Source of the DNA: Acytostelium subglobosum LB1
Taxonomy: Eukaryota > Evosea > Eumycetozoa > Acytosteliales > Acytosteliaceae
Assembly: GCF_000787575.1 (NCBI RefSeq)
Contig: NW_012236525.1
Coordinates: 573,686-637,685 of the forward strand
Direction: 5' to 3'
Length of the DNA stretch: 64,000 nt
Shown: one piece after another, positions 1 through 10,819 of the stretch
Position numbering within the stretch: position 1 is the stretch's first letter
Layout: every line of letters starts with the position of its first letter
Translations under genes and position numbers: made by a program
The notes under the pieces: generated by a model
Seen by the model: the letters and a program-made list of their open reading frames with translations, nothing else
Told to the model about the DNA's origin: nothing
Database searches by the model: none

Positions 1-26
1 ACCATCATCTGGCCACAAGCATCGAC

Positions 27-1865
27 ATGCACCTCGACTCGTCCTCCACGTTTTCCTCTTCCTCTTACTCCTCGACGATGCACAACAGCATCGATATCCT
101 ACTGCCTCATTTCATCCCAACTACCAACAAACCGATCTTTTCCAACAATTTTCAAAGTACCTTGGCTGCTCCGCCAGCAGTCACGCCTTCCACTCCACCA
201 ACCAGCAGCGCCGGAAGCAGCACCAGCACTATCTCACCACCCCAGCCCCTGCCCACTTCTCCAATGCAATCAGACTTTCCATCAGCAGCAGCGGCGACAC
301 AGACCAAGAGCAGCATGCACTCGATCCTGCTCATGCCTGGCGAGATACTCAATCACATCTTTTCCTACTTTGGCGACGAGGACCTTTGTCGATGCTCGCG
401 CACATGTCATGTATTCAAACGTATATCAGAGGGCGACGCGCTATGGTACTGCCAATATGTGCGTAGATTTGGCAAGTGCTGCTTCAAAAAGAACCCTCTC
501 GACACACTTCTGCCGCCCAACCCAGCCATGTGGGACATCTATCGCAAGACGACCTTCCCGAGCGAGGTGCTCGAGCCGCCCTTCAAAGACCCGCGCCTCA
601 TCTATTTCCTTTCCAAGGAGACACAGTACGAGTCGATCGAGCAGAGCTGGAAGAAGAAGTTCTTCTACAAGATCAGGATGGAGGCGCTGTGGTGCCTGTG
701 CACGGGAGAGCAGCCTCTGAACACTGGAGGTGACTTTGCCCCGTCGTCTGAAGACGAAGCCTTCACGCTCATGTCCATTTGCAGCTACAAGATCTCCCCG
801 TCGCTCTATGCCATCATCCCCAACTCCAAGGACGAGTCGATCTCAGCCATACTGCTCAATCACAACAATGCCTTCTTTGCCACCAACACTGGCGACTACT
901 ACAAGGTCAACCTGCTCGAGGTGATGGAGAACTATGACAACCTTTTCACAAAGCTCGACGTTCGCGGCGTCATCAAGTCGCAGCCGGCTGCGCTGTCGCC
1001 CCCGCTCTCTCTGGATGCATCGATCGACAGCAACACTGACACGGCAATGACCTCGACCGTGTCGAGTCACGACACATCCGATGACGACAGCAACTCTGCC
1101 GACAACAACACGCCTCACACAGTTGCAATGTGGCTGAACCAGCAGAACGACCTGCACTCAGTCATGTCAAATAGGGTCCTGTACAGCTACAATCTCGACA
1201 CAAGCCTGGACAAGGGCTCGGTCACTCTTGGAAACTCAAGGGTGCCGTCCACGTGGGACATCACTGGCGCGTGGCAGAACTATCAAGGCGACCACCTGGC
1301 CGTCCACTACAACAGCCACTCGGACGACTCGATCAACGACGACTTTGACACCATCCTCGACATTTTCAACGTGGAGACGGGCCGCTTGGTCACAACACTG
1401 GACAAGCGCGAGCAGATCACATGCGCCAGCTACAACTGCAATAGAGTGGCCGTCGGTGGCCAGTCCGGCCCCATCGATCTCTTTGACTGCTACACGGGCA
1501 ACTCTGTCATCTCCCTGTTGGGCCACAACGACCATGTGCTCGCCTGTCGACTGCTTGACGACGAGAACTGCGTCGTCAGTGCTGGTGTCGACAATACGGT
1601 CAAGTTCTACGACGAACGTGCTGGTCCCTACTACCTGAAGCGTCTGCAGTCCCAGTATCCTGTCAAGACATTCGATGTGACGCCCACGCGATTGATCTGT
1701 GCCACATCGACCAAGATCTCTTACTGGGATCCGAGAAACCTACAGAGACCTATCGGCGAGCTCTGGAGTCCACTGACAACGGACGTTGTAAATATCCAGC
1801 TGTCTCAATTCAATGTGATGGTACTCTATTCGAATGGAATATCACATTGTTGGGACTTCCGATAA
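27..1865 (+). CDS. F-box / WD40-repeat protein (5' end may lie outside window)
   Basis: Single open frame of at least 612 residues. The frame stays open to the window edge upstream of the first ATG, so the true start may be further left. A Ser/Thr/Pro-rich N-terminus (about 1-95) is followed by an F-box-like segment near 97-150 (LMPGEILNHIFSYF, then LCRCSRTCHVFKRIS and a W-containing helix). The C-terminal half reads as WD40-type beta-propeller blades (GHNDHVLACRLL, SAGVDNTVKFYDER, ISYWDPR). This architecture is that of SCF ubiquitin-ligase substrate receptors: the F-box would bind Skp1 and the propeller a substrate. The substrate is unknown. No intron is evident. The F-box and propeller assignment is good; the cellular role is inference from architecture. 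Confidence 0.85.
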   Translation: MHLDSSSTFSSSSYSSTMHNSIDILLPHFIPTTNKPIFSNNFQSTLAAPPAVTPSTPPTSSAGSSTSTISPPQPLPTSPMQSDFPSAAAATQTKSSMHSILLMPGEILNHIFSYFGDEDLCRCSRTCHVFKRISEGDALWYCQYVRRFGKCCFKKNPLDTLLPPNPAMWDIYRKTTFPSEVLEPPFKDPRLIYFLSKETQYESIEQSWKKKFFYKIRMEALWCLCTGEQPLNTGGDFAPSSEDEAFTLMSICSYKISPSLYAIIPNSKDESISAILLNHNNAFFATNTGDYYKVNLLEVMENYDNLFTKLDVRGVIKSQPAALSPPLSLDASIDSNTDTAMTSTVSSHDTSDDDSNSADNNTPHTVAMWLNQQNDLHSVMSNRVLYSYNLDTSLDKGSVTLGNSRVPSTWDITGAWQNYQGDHLAVHYNSHSDDSINDDFDTILDIFNVETGRLVTTLDKREQITCASYNCNRVAVGGQSGPIDLFDCYTGNSVISLLGHNDHVLACRLLDDENCVVSAGVDNTVKFYDERAGPYYLKRLQSQYPVKTFDVTPTRLICATSTKISYWDPRNLQRPIGELWSPLTTDVVNIQLSQFNVMVLYSNGISHCWDFR

Positions 1866-2124
1866 GTCATCCTCTCCTTCTTCTCCTCATCCTTCTTCAT
1901 CCTCCTCCCCTTCCTCCTCTTCCTCCCTTTCCTCAAACAATATATTACATTAAAGTACATTGTAACTAGTTACAACCATCCATGTTTGGACATGGATGGA
2001 TAACAAACCAAACTCAACTAAAGTGTGATCAATCTTGGAACATGGGATGAAAATATATTCGTAAATAAATAAATAACTTAATTTATTTATTAATAATAAT
2101 TATAATAACAACAGGTCAATCGGT

Positions 2125-3281
2125 TTAGATCTGGGTGGCGGTAACAAAGGTGTTGAGGCCACAGAGACCCTTTCCACGGATGATACGCATATATCCAGAC
2201 TCACCCCAGTCAGCACCCCAGGAGTTCTTGACAATCCAGTATGGCTCATTGTTGGTTGTGTCAACACCGAATCCAGTGATGAGGATGCCGTGGTCGAGGA
2301 CGGAACCGCACTCCTTGAAGTCAAACACACCACCGCTGTAGTATTGCCAGGTGAGGGCGTCGGCGGCGATGGCCAATGGGCCGTTGGCATACAGGTACGA
2401 GGCCATGGTGGTCTCGTTGGACGAGACGTAGGTCCATGAGCTGATCTTGGCGCCAATGTTGGAGGCGTCAAAGTTGCAGGTGGTGCCAGTGACACCGGTG
2501 TATGGGTAGCTCTCCTCGGTGTCGATGCCACCGTTCTTGAGGATGTACTCGTAGGCGTTTGGCTGGAGACCTCCGTTGCAGCCCTGGTCGCAGACGTGGT
2601 CGCCGAGGTACTGCATGCACTCGTGGTCACAGTCGACGAGGTTCTGCTCAGAGAGTCCGGTGAGGTTGTTACCGGCGAGGAACCAGGCGCCCTCAATGTT
2701 GCCGGTGGCAGAGAATGACCAGCAGGAACCGCATTGGCCTTGGTTCTTGACGGGGGTGACGGCGCCGAGGGTGGCCCAGTCGTAGTTGGTTGGCATGGCG
2801 TCGACGTGGACGTCGGCGGCAACTGGGGCGTTCATATCGCGCTCAGCAACAACGCTGTTCAAGTAGTACTTCTTGAACTCGTCGACGGTCAGATCGGCAA
2901 AAGCGTTCACGTCAAAAGTGGCGGTGGACTTTTGCGCCTTGGACTTCAAGTTCATGTTTCTAATCACCTTCAAGTTGTTCTTAAACACGCCGAAACGGTA
3001 AGTGAACTCCTCATTGGTGTATTGCTTGTTGTACTTTGTTTGGAAAGCACGGAATTGGCTTTGCTCTGTGAGGAGGGAGTTGATCAAAGGGGAGGGGATT
3101 GGAGGGGAGGAGGGGAAGTAGGAGAGGAGGGAAGGGAGGAAGGGAGGATCATAAGGGAAGTGAAAAGTTAGGATCATTCATTCGATCAATCAATTAATGA
3201 ATCTCAAAACATACCAGTGGAGATGGACTTGGCAGCAACCAAGGCGACGCACAAGAGTGCAAATGCAACGATGTACTTCAT
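2125..3281 (-). CDS. Papain-family cysteine proteinase (cathepsin L-like), two exons
   Basis: Exon 1 runs 3281-3215 and exon 2 3065-2125. The intron is 3214-3066 (149 nt, GTATGT..CACAG), joining in phase to give 335 residues. Exon 1 encodes a signal peptide (MKYIVAFALLCVALVAAKS). It is followed by an I29 inhibitor propeptide with the ERFNIN-type helix (YRFGVFKNNLKVI) and the mature enzyme. Catalytic Cys is in QCGSCWSF (about residue 135), His in DHGILITGFG (about 281) and Asn in KNSWG (about 302). GCNGG and paired Cys residues fit family disulfides. Expected to be a lysosomal or secreted endopeptidase. It lacks the Ser-rich insert seen in some Dictyostelium cysteine proteinases. It is divergently transcribed from the kinesin gene across a 1.1 kb gap. 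Confidence 0.93.
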
Positions 3282-4415
3282 TGTTATATGTATATGAATG
3301 AATGAATGTGTATCTGTAGTTGTGAAGTAAGTAAGTAGAAATGAAATTGAATGTAAAACAAGTAAGTCAGGATGGAGAGGCATGGAGTACTCTTTGCATC
3401 TTGTTGGTCTTTTGAATGGAATCATCCAAATCCAACACACACAAGTAATCAAGAAAATGAAAAAAAAAAGAATCTGCCTTCCCGTTTTCCTTTGTACTCC
3501 TGTTGTTTGATCAAACCCCATGCATTGTGGGTGTGGTGGGTACTACGCAATCGTGTGTGTTTGGGTGTCCTGCTGACAACCTTCTCTCTTACTTTCGAGT
3601 CACGCAACCCTCAAAGATCTTTGTAGGTTCATCATCGGGCTTGTGAATTCATAATATCACCCTCAAGGGGCGCCAACATTCGTCATTCATGGGTATCATT
3701 CTGAATAGTTGAAGCTCTATTCTCTGTCACCGTTGTGTTTTGTGTTTGTCAGTAGATCATATTTGTTCCAACAACATTGGTTATTATAATTATTATTGTT
3801 GTGATAAACAAACACATATTAAGGATTCTTTTTATTCATATATATATAACCATGTTGCATATATATATTATAAGTGTAATAGCGTGATTATCTTTGTTTT
3901 GATTGATAGTAATGGAGGTCACACTTTGTTTGGGAAAAGGAAGAAGGAGCTCGGAGCCAGACAGACGACAGCTTTCATTCAATGAATAGCTTTGCATATC
4001 CATAGGACCCACACATCCACATCGACAGGGGTTGTCCTGATGTGTGAGTGGAGTGAATTTTAATTTAATTTAAAATGATTTGTCTGTGTGAGGAGTGAAA
4101 GAAAGAGAGAGAATCAGAGTGATCGATTGTTTGTTTGTAGGTGTGTTTGGTGGATAGTGGTGAGTTTAGTGTGTGAGTTTAGTGAGTTTGTTTGTTTGAA
4201 TCTTTCTTTCTTTATTTCTTTGTGTTAGAGTCAGTCAGTCAGTCAATCAGTCCAATCAAACATATTTATTAGATATATATATATATATAGCTTATACTCA
4301 TTGAGTATCAAGAAATACCAAGGTTCATTTGACAACAACAACATCATCATCAGCCAAAGCAGAAGCAGTAGCGACTCGTACAACAACCAACTACCTACTC
4401 TAGCAACAACAAACA
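3282..4415. other. Intergenic divergent promoter region
   Basis: Gap of 1.1 kb between the starts of the cysteine proteinase (minus) and kinesin (plus). It holds a short CAGT/CAAT tandem tract near 4231-4254, a TA run near 4271-4290 about 130 bp before the kinesin ATG, and TTTG-rich stretches. No coding exon or RNA gene could be supported. Confidence 0.5.
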
Positions 4416-7400
4416 ATGTCGTCCATTCGTGTGGTCTGTAGGTTCAGACCGCAGAATAAGATTGAGTTGGCACAAGGTGGATGCTCAATCATCGACGTTA
4501 GCGATAATCAAACAGTCAATATCAAAGTATGTCGTCTGTCTTTGATCGTGGACTGGGAATAGGATATGAGATTGCGAGTGGATGTACTAACAATCATGCT
4601 CCAAAGGGAAGTGAATCGAATCATACATTTACATTTGATAGGATATATGATGAACGCAACTCACAGAAGGATGTATATGATGATGCTGCCAAGCCAGTGA
4701 TCGAGGATATCATGTTGGGTTACAACGGTACCATCTTTGTATATGGTCAGACATCATCTGGAAAGACACATACAATGCAGGGACCATCAATCGACGATGC
4801 AGAACTAAAGGGTGTGATACCGCGAATGATAAACACAGTGTTTGAGTGCATTAACAAGGCCGATCAGAATGTGGAGTTCATCGTCAAGGCATCCTATATA
4901 GAGATTTACATGGAGAAGATCCGTGATCTACTCGACGTCAGGAAGGACAACCTCAGAGTGCGTGAGGAGAAGGGCAAAGGTGTCTGGGTCGAGGGCACCA
5001 CCGAGGTCTACATCTACCGCGAGGAGGACATCCTCGAGGTCATGCGAACAGGTCAAGCCAATCGTGCCATTGCAGAGACAAGTAAGTGGACCAACTTTGA
5101 TTGATTGATTGATTGATTGGACACGAACTGACACACATATTCATCACAATCAGAGATGAACGCCGAGTCGTCAAGAAGTCACAGCATATTCATCTTGTCG
5201 ATACAACAGAAGAACTTGAAGGAGGGATCTAATAAGCATGGCAAGTTGTACTTGGTGGATCTGGCAGGCTCTGAGAAGGTGGCAAAGACAGGCGCACAGG
5301 GCTTGACATTGGACGAAGCCAAGATGATCAACAAGTCATTGTCATCACTGGGCAATGTGATCAACTCCCTCACAGATGGCAAGTCGGCACACATACCTTA
5401 CAGAGACTCAAAGCTCACAAGAGTGTTGCAAGAGTCACTTGGAGGTAACTCGCGTACTACACTCATAATCAACTGTTCGCCAAGTAGCTACAATGAGGTC
5501 GAGACCGTATCAACACTGCGCTTTGGTAATCGTGCCAAGAACATCAAGAACAAGGCCAAGATCAACCAGGAGCGTAGTGCTGCCGAGCTCAAGATCCTGC
5601 TCGCCAAGGCCGAGAAAGAGATTGAGAGTCTAAAGGAGTACACCAAGGAGCTAGAGTCGCTGACAGGCGTGCCATCGAGTAAGTCAATCCTTGTCACTAG
5701 CTCATTCACACACCCACTCACCAATCAATCAATCATAGAGTTTGGTAACAATAACGATAGCAATACATCAGCTGATATGCAACAGCTAAAGGAGAAGTGT
5801 ATATCATTGGAGAAGTTGTTGTTCCAGAAGGAGGAGGAGAGGAAGGAACTGTTGGACCAGATGGACTCTAGCTTGATCCAACTGCACGACAAGGAGCAAG
5901 AGTTGGAGGTACAGGCACACCTTTACATAGCAATGCAGCATGAGACAACCAAGCTCTCATCGATCAGTCAGGAGAACGAAACATTGACGTCACAGGTGAC
6001 AGAGTTGAAGCTGTCATTAGAGAAGAAGAAGTACGAGGCCATGGAACAGTCCCTTTTAATCGAGGAGCTGAATGGAGAGATCGCCATACTCAAGAGTGAC
6101 GCGCCCAAGACTGTGTCGGCAAAGGGCAGTGGTGTCACATCGCCGATTGGTATTGCAGGCAAGCCTACCATAGCCATCGAGATTGACCCAGCCTCATCCT
6201 ACAACAAGGAGTGGGCAGAGAAGGAGGAGCAGCTCAAGCTGCTACAACGAACCCCGTCCAAGCCCAAGCACATGTCACTGTCCTTGTCGCCCCTGGAGGT
6301 GGAGAACAACGAGCTGAAGAACAAGCTGGTCTCACTGGAGCTCATCATCGAGGAGATGAAGATGTCCAACAACAACAACAAGGAGGATCATGATCAAGAT
6401 CCCTCGGTGGCTGATGATGATGATGACGAGACAGCCAGCAGCATGGATGAGAAGAGCGAGGACTTGCTTCAGGCACTGGAGGAGGGACCATCAGAGATGA
6501 TCCTTCAGGCCGAGCAGCTGAAGAAGCTGCTGAACGAGAACAGCGACCAGAAGAACTCATTGGACCAGGTGCGTGCAGAGAACAAGCGATTGTTGGCCAA
6601 GCTGAGCAGCACAGAGGAGGAGATGCGACTGAGGATGGAGGAGGAGCTCAACATGCTTCGCGAGCAGACCAACGAGAAGCTGCAGGAGTTCTACTCGCTC
6701 AAGGAGCATCTGTTGCGCGACCTCGAGAACAGATGTCAAAAGGTCATTGACCTGGAGTTGATGCTGGACGAATCGCAGGACAAGAACGTGCAGTTGGTCG
6801 AGCGTCTGAAGCGCACAGGTGGCAAGTCAAGCGACCAGGAGCTATCATTCATCCAGATGAAGCTCGACGAGATGACCTCCAAGAAGCATCAACTATCGAT
6901 GGACAACAACAAACTAAAGTTGGAGATTCAGCGCAGTACCAAACAGTTGGCCTTCAAGAACGAACATATATCCAACCTCGAGGTTGCCATCAAGGAGTCG
7001 CAGGACAGGCAGAACAAATTGAATCAAACGTATATATCGTGGAGGAGGAGGATGCGCAGAGGATGATGCACTTACTAACTTGATCCATAATACTCTAGTT
7101 TGGAGTCTACAAAGGGGGAGCTGATCAAGTACAAGTCAGGAAGCGAGCCTTTGGCACAACAGGACACTGCCGCGAGGATTGTTAGACCACTGAGGGGAGG
7201 TGGAGGCGGTGCAGGAGGCGGCGCAGCAGCACCTACACAGCATGGATCAGAGGGAGCGACACCCAACATTAGCGTCAGCTCCAGCTCACCAAAGTTATCA
7301 ACCAGTTCACCGCAGACACCTAATGGTGCCTCGGCGGCCAGCACCACCACTCCCGCCGCCACCAATGGAAAGCTGACGAGTGAGGGCAGCTCATCATTCC

Positions 7401-7576
7401 TCTTGAACCTGTTTAAGAAGAAACCAACATCACCCACACAGTCCAGTCCTAATCTGACGGCGACCCCAACTGCCGTGCCGATCCCAATCTCACTCAGCAG
7501 CAGCAGTCCACTGCCATCTGCCAACAGCTCTCCTAGTCTTTCCTCGTCGTCCATTTCACCACCACCACCGTCTTGA
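4416..7576 (+). CDS. Kinesin-1 heavy chain (conventional kinesin), five exons
   Basis: Exons 4416-4526, 4607-5081, 5154-5678, 5739-7029 and 7099-7576 join in phase to 959 residues. The fourth exon border is an in-frame 60 nt intron (5679-5738) that has no stop. The N-terminal motor starts [15 protein letters not shown] and has the P-loop [13 protein letters not shown] (about 83-95), switch [10 protein letters not shown] (about 197) and switch [11 protein letters not shown] (about 228). A predicted stalk coiled coil covers roughly 340-780, followed by a Ser/Thr/Pro-rich tail. N-terminal motor plus long stalk fits kinesin-1, a plus-end-directed cargo motor. TSSGKTHTM in the P-loop resembles animal kinesin-1. 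The gene is orthologous to the kif3/kif5 type in Dictyostelium; I cannot say which. Its 3' end converges on the WDR20-like gene with 117 bp between stop codons. Confidence 0.93.
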
Positions 7577-7693
7577 TCCTCGATCGATCAGAGATCATAA
7601 GAGTGTAATAACATTATCAACATCAGCTGCTGCATCATTCAGTGCAGTCCAGTACATTATTATTATTTACAACAACTATTACTTCTTAGACTA

Positions 7694-9346
7694 CTACTCA
7701 TGGAACTTCATGTTCATGGCTGTGAAGGAGGAAGGAGTATTTGGGGAGCACATCATTGAGTCTGCCTTTTGTGTCTGTGAGTCATGTACATGAAGTTGTT
7801 AGTTGATGCATCCAATACAAACAAGGAATGTACTTACATTGGCGACAGTGTTTGGTCTGGCCCATATGCATATCTTCTTGTTTGTGGCGGTGACTATCCA
7901 CTCCTTGGTGAGCATAATGTCGGTGACTGGATCGGGATGGACACGATGCGAGACGACTGGCAACAGGATGGGTGCATGTAGTCGTGAGGGCGCATTGACA
8001 ATGAGTGGGTTTGACGCATCCATAGAGGGAGCGGGCACCGCGTTGGTGGTAGATTGATCCAAGCCATCGACTGGCTTGGACGTCTGGAGGTTTCTGGGCT
8101 TCCTCAAAGAGTCGCGGGTAAAGTCCCACAACAACAGTCTGGTGTCTTCGCCTCCAGTGACAATACGGTAGAATAATGAAGCTGCTGGCTGCTTGTTGAT
8201 TGGTTGTAATAGAGGAGAGTTTGTCTGTGTCTTGAGACCCTCCTCATCCAGTATGACATCGGGATCAAAGCGTACACTGCTCACCCATGATTGATGTCCT
8301 TGTCCTCGCGCCACCAAGCAACGTTCTTCGAAAGACCATATGCTGAGAAAGTCGTCCTCGCCTCCGCTCGCCAAGTACTTTCCATCAGGGCTCCAGTCCA
8401 CACAGAGGAAGCCACCAAAGTAACTCTTGAATGCCACTACCAACTGTTTGGCATCAAAGTCAAACACAGATAGTAGACCATCCAGTGCGGCCACAGCTAG
8501 ATATCTTCCGTTGGGCGAGAAGGCCACACCATTGATCGACTTCTTTGAAACGAACAGCTCGCCAACAGGGTTCATTTTGCTCCTCTGTGATGCATATTCG
8601 TTGGTCATTGCGACGCCGGGCGTCATCTCGGGACGTGTAATGTCAAAGACGAGGATGGTGCCATTGGCAAAGCATGCGATGAACTGTGTGCAGCTGCCTG
8701 GTACCCATTCGACGGCTGTGACGCAGTGCGCTACAAGACGACCACCGCGGTTGAACACTATTGAGGGTGGCTCGCCCTGCTCAATGTAATGGAGCTCGCC
8801 ACAGTCGGTACCAATGATCAGATGCATCTTGTGATTGGTGCTCTTGACGCGGTTGAACCTGACGCAGGTGAGGTTGCGATCGATCGAGCTGACGACCCTC
8901 TCCTCATGCTCTGTCTTATCGACGTTGACAAAGTGATACAAGAAGTAGGTGACACCAGTGATCAGAGCAAAGTATATCTCGTTGTTGCTATTATATGATG
9001 GTGGATGAATGATATTCTTTTGTTTGGCTTTGCCACTGCCACTGCCGCTGCCACCTGCAGGTGTAGTAGCACTTTGATGCGATGATACACTGTTTGAGAA
9101 CATGGACAACTTAACGAATGAGCGAGTGAGCAATCGTTTAGAGTACTTCTGTGCCTGTGGTGAGATCTCCTTGATCAACTTATAGTGACCCTCTGATGTT
9201 TTGAATGAAGGTCTAATCGGTTTGATTGTTGATAGTCCTTGTAGACTTGTATTGTTGACTGAGCCACCATAGCCACCTCCATAGCCACCTCCCATTCCAC
9301 CCCCAAGGCTTGAACCAGTACTATAAAAGCCTGATGAGTAGCTCAT
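7694..9346 (-). CDS. WD40 protein of the WDR20/DMWD (creC) family, two exons
   Basis: Exon 1 is 9346-7838 (503 codons), the intron 7837-7775 (63 nt, GTAAGT..ACAG) and exon 2 7774-7694, giving 529 residues. A Gly/Tyr/Ser-rich N-terminus precedes a conserved block (IKPIRPSFKTSEGHYKL) and WD blades: TCVRFNRVKSTNHKMHLIIG, TAVEWVPGS, NGVAFSPNGRYLAVAALDG, VDWSPDGKYLASGGEDDFLS. The long insert before the last blades and the end (EWIVTATNKKICIWARP) are typical of WDR20/DMWD. In animals WDR20 is a cofactor of the USP12/USP46 deubiquitinases, and fungal creC has the same job; that role is assumed here from family membership. The last exon adds only 26 residues. Confidence 0.85.
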
Positions 9347-9452
9347 TACTAGATATCTTCTTATATATATATTTATATTATATTGATGATGATGTTTGAT
9401 TGATTGAAAGAATGATAAAGTTCATTAAAGTGTGTGAGAGAGGGTCGAGGGT

Positions 9453-10355
9453 TTATTCAGCAAGACTCAATGATGACAGAGATAGAGGTGCAGTGTTGAT
9501 GAGGTAGAAGGTTCTGAATTGTATTGGTCCTTGTGCGGCAGCTTCGGGATGTTTACAGAAGCATATGGTCCAATCTTTGGTAACCCTTCTATACTTGTTC
9601 CACAATCCATGCTCTGTTGTATAGAGGTCAAAACTCTTTACATTTGGTATTACTGGTAGTAGTTCCAATTTATAGAATGACAAAGCGAATAGATCTTTCT
9701 CTTTTACAACATCAGGACCTAATGTTAAGTATATTGAATCTAATATACAATGTAAAGGTAATGGTCCAAATTGATTATCTTTAGAGTTGATTATATTGTT
9801 AACTTTAAGATGTTTGATTGATTTGTTGTTGAGATACTTTGTTTGATTGAAATTGGCTACATGTAAAGTTGTTAGATTATTGGGGAATATTATATTATTT
9901 GGAGATTGATTGAATGATTCACCAATGGTTAATGATATTAATGATTTAGGTAGTATCCCTTTTGTCAAAGGTTGATTGAATGAGTTTCCCAATGTCAAAG
10001 AAGTTAAGTTGTTTGGTAAACTACCGGGAGACAATATCAAATTAAAGGTGGACGCCAATGTCATTGTTGACAAGTCGAATGATATTGAGTTAGCTTTTGT
10101 TTCCAATAGGGCTGTTGTAGTTGGAGTCATAGTTGGAGATGTGATTGAAGGTGGCTGTATTCTTGGATCCTCCCAAACCATGTATGATTTTCCAAGGTAG
10201 AATTGATATATCTTATATACAACAGATAGGAATCTTCTACATGTTATTCCTACACAGACTATATCCATCTCATCATTCTCCAACATCTTAAATATATATT
10301 TAAATATATCATCATCTAATAATTTAATTATTATAGATTGTTGTGATTGATCCAT
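9453..10355 (-). CDS. FNIP-repeat protein (short), 300 aa
   Basis: Single exon. The N-terminus (IIKLLDDDIFKYIFKMLENDEMDIVCVGITCRRF) is F-box-like. From about residue 100 there are FNIP repeats of about 22 residues, for example SLTLGNSFNQPLTKGILPKS and SLTIGESFNQSPNNIIFPNN, ending with a shorter FNQTKYLN unit. FNIP repeats form LRR-like solenoids and are hugely expanded in dictyostelids; individual functions are mostly unknown. The frame is much more AT-rich than the flanking genes. A second, much longer family member lies at 43723-45726, so the two are dispersed rather than tandem copies. Confidence 0.85.
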   Translation of the reverse strand: MDQSQQSIIIKLLDDDIFKYIFKMLENDEMDIVCVGITCRRFLSVVYKIYQFYLGKSYMVWEDPRIQPPSITSPTMTPTTTALLETKANSISFDLSTMTLASTFNLILSPGSLPNNLTSLTLGNSFNQPLTKGILPKSLISLTIGESFNQSPNNIIFPNNLTTLHVANFNQTKYLNNKSIKHLKVNNIINSKDNQFGPLPLHCILDSIYLTLGPDVVKEKDLFALSFYKLELLPVIPNVKSFDLYTTEHGLWNKYRRVTKDWTICFCKHPEAAAQGPIQFRTFYLINTAPLSLSSLSLAE

Positions 10356-10819
10356 TATTAATATTATTATTTCTTTCTATTTTTGTTTATAAACAGTTAT
10401 TTATATTAAGAATGGGGAATGAATGTTACATTCATTCTTTCATTCATTCATTTGTTAACACAACATCTCATAACAATACGTATTAAGTTCATTACATTCA
10501 GTGTTTGTGTGTTTATGTTCCCCACCCATTCATAAAAGTCAATTGGTTGGTTGGAGCAATTCCGATGAATGACAAACCAAACTTGAGATATTTGATTCGA
10601 AATAAAAAAATCAAAACGATTCAAAGGTGAATCCTCCACCTACTTTGACAAACAAGTGACTAGGCAACCGATTCACAATTGTGTGCCTAACCGACCCGAA
10701 CTTGCTTGCTTCCAATCTACCATTCTTCCACCATACATTACTTATAATACTATATCAAATATTTATATATATTATTACATTACATTTGTGTATTCTACAA
10801 TCAATCAATCTTTTAAAAG
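10356..10819. other. Intergenic divergent promoter region
   Basis: AT-rich gap between the start of the FNIP gene (minus) and the start of the DUF218-methyltransferase gene (plus). It carries a CATT tract at about 10431-10452 and TATA-like runs near 10760. No exon is supported. Confidence 0.5.
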
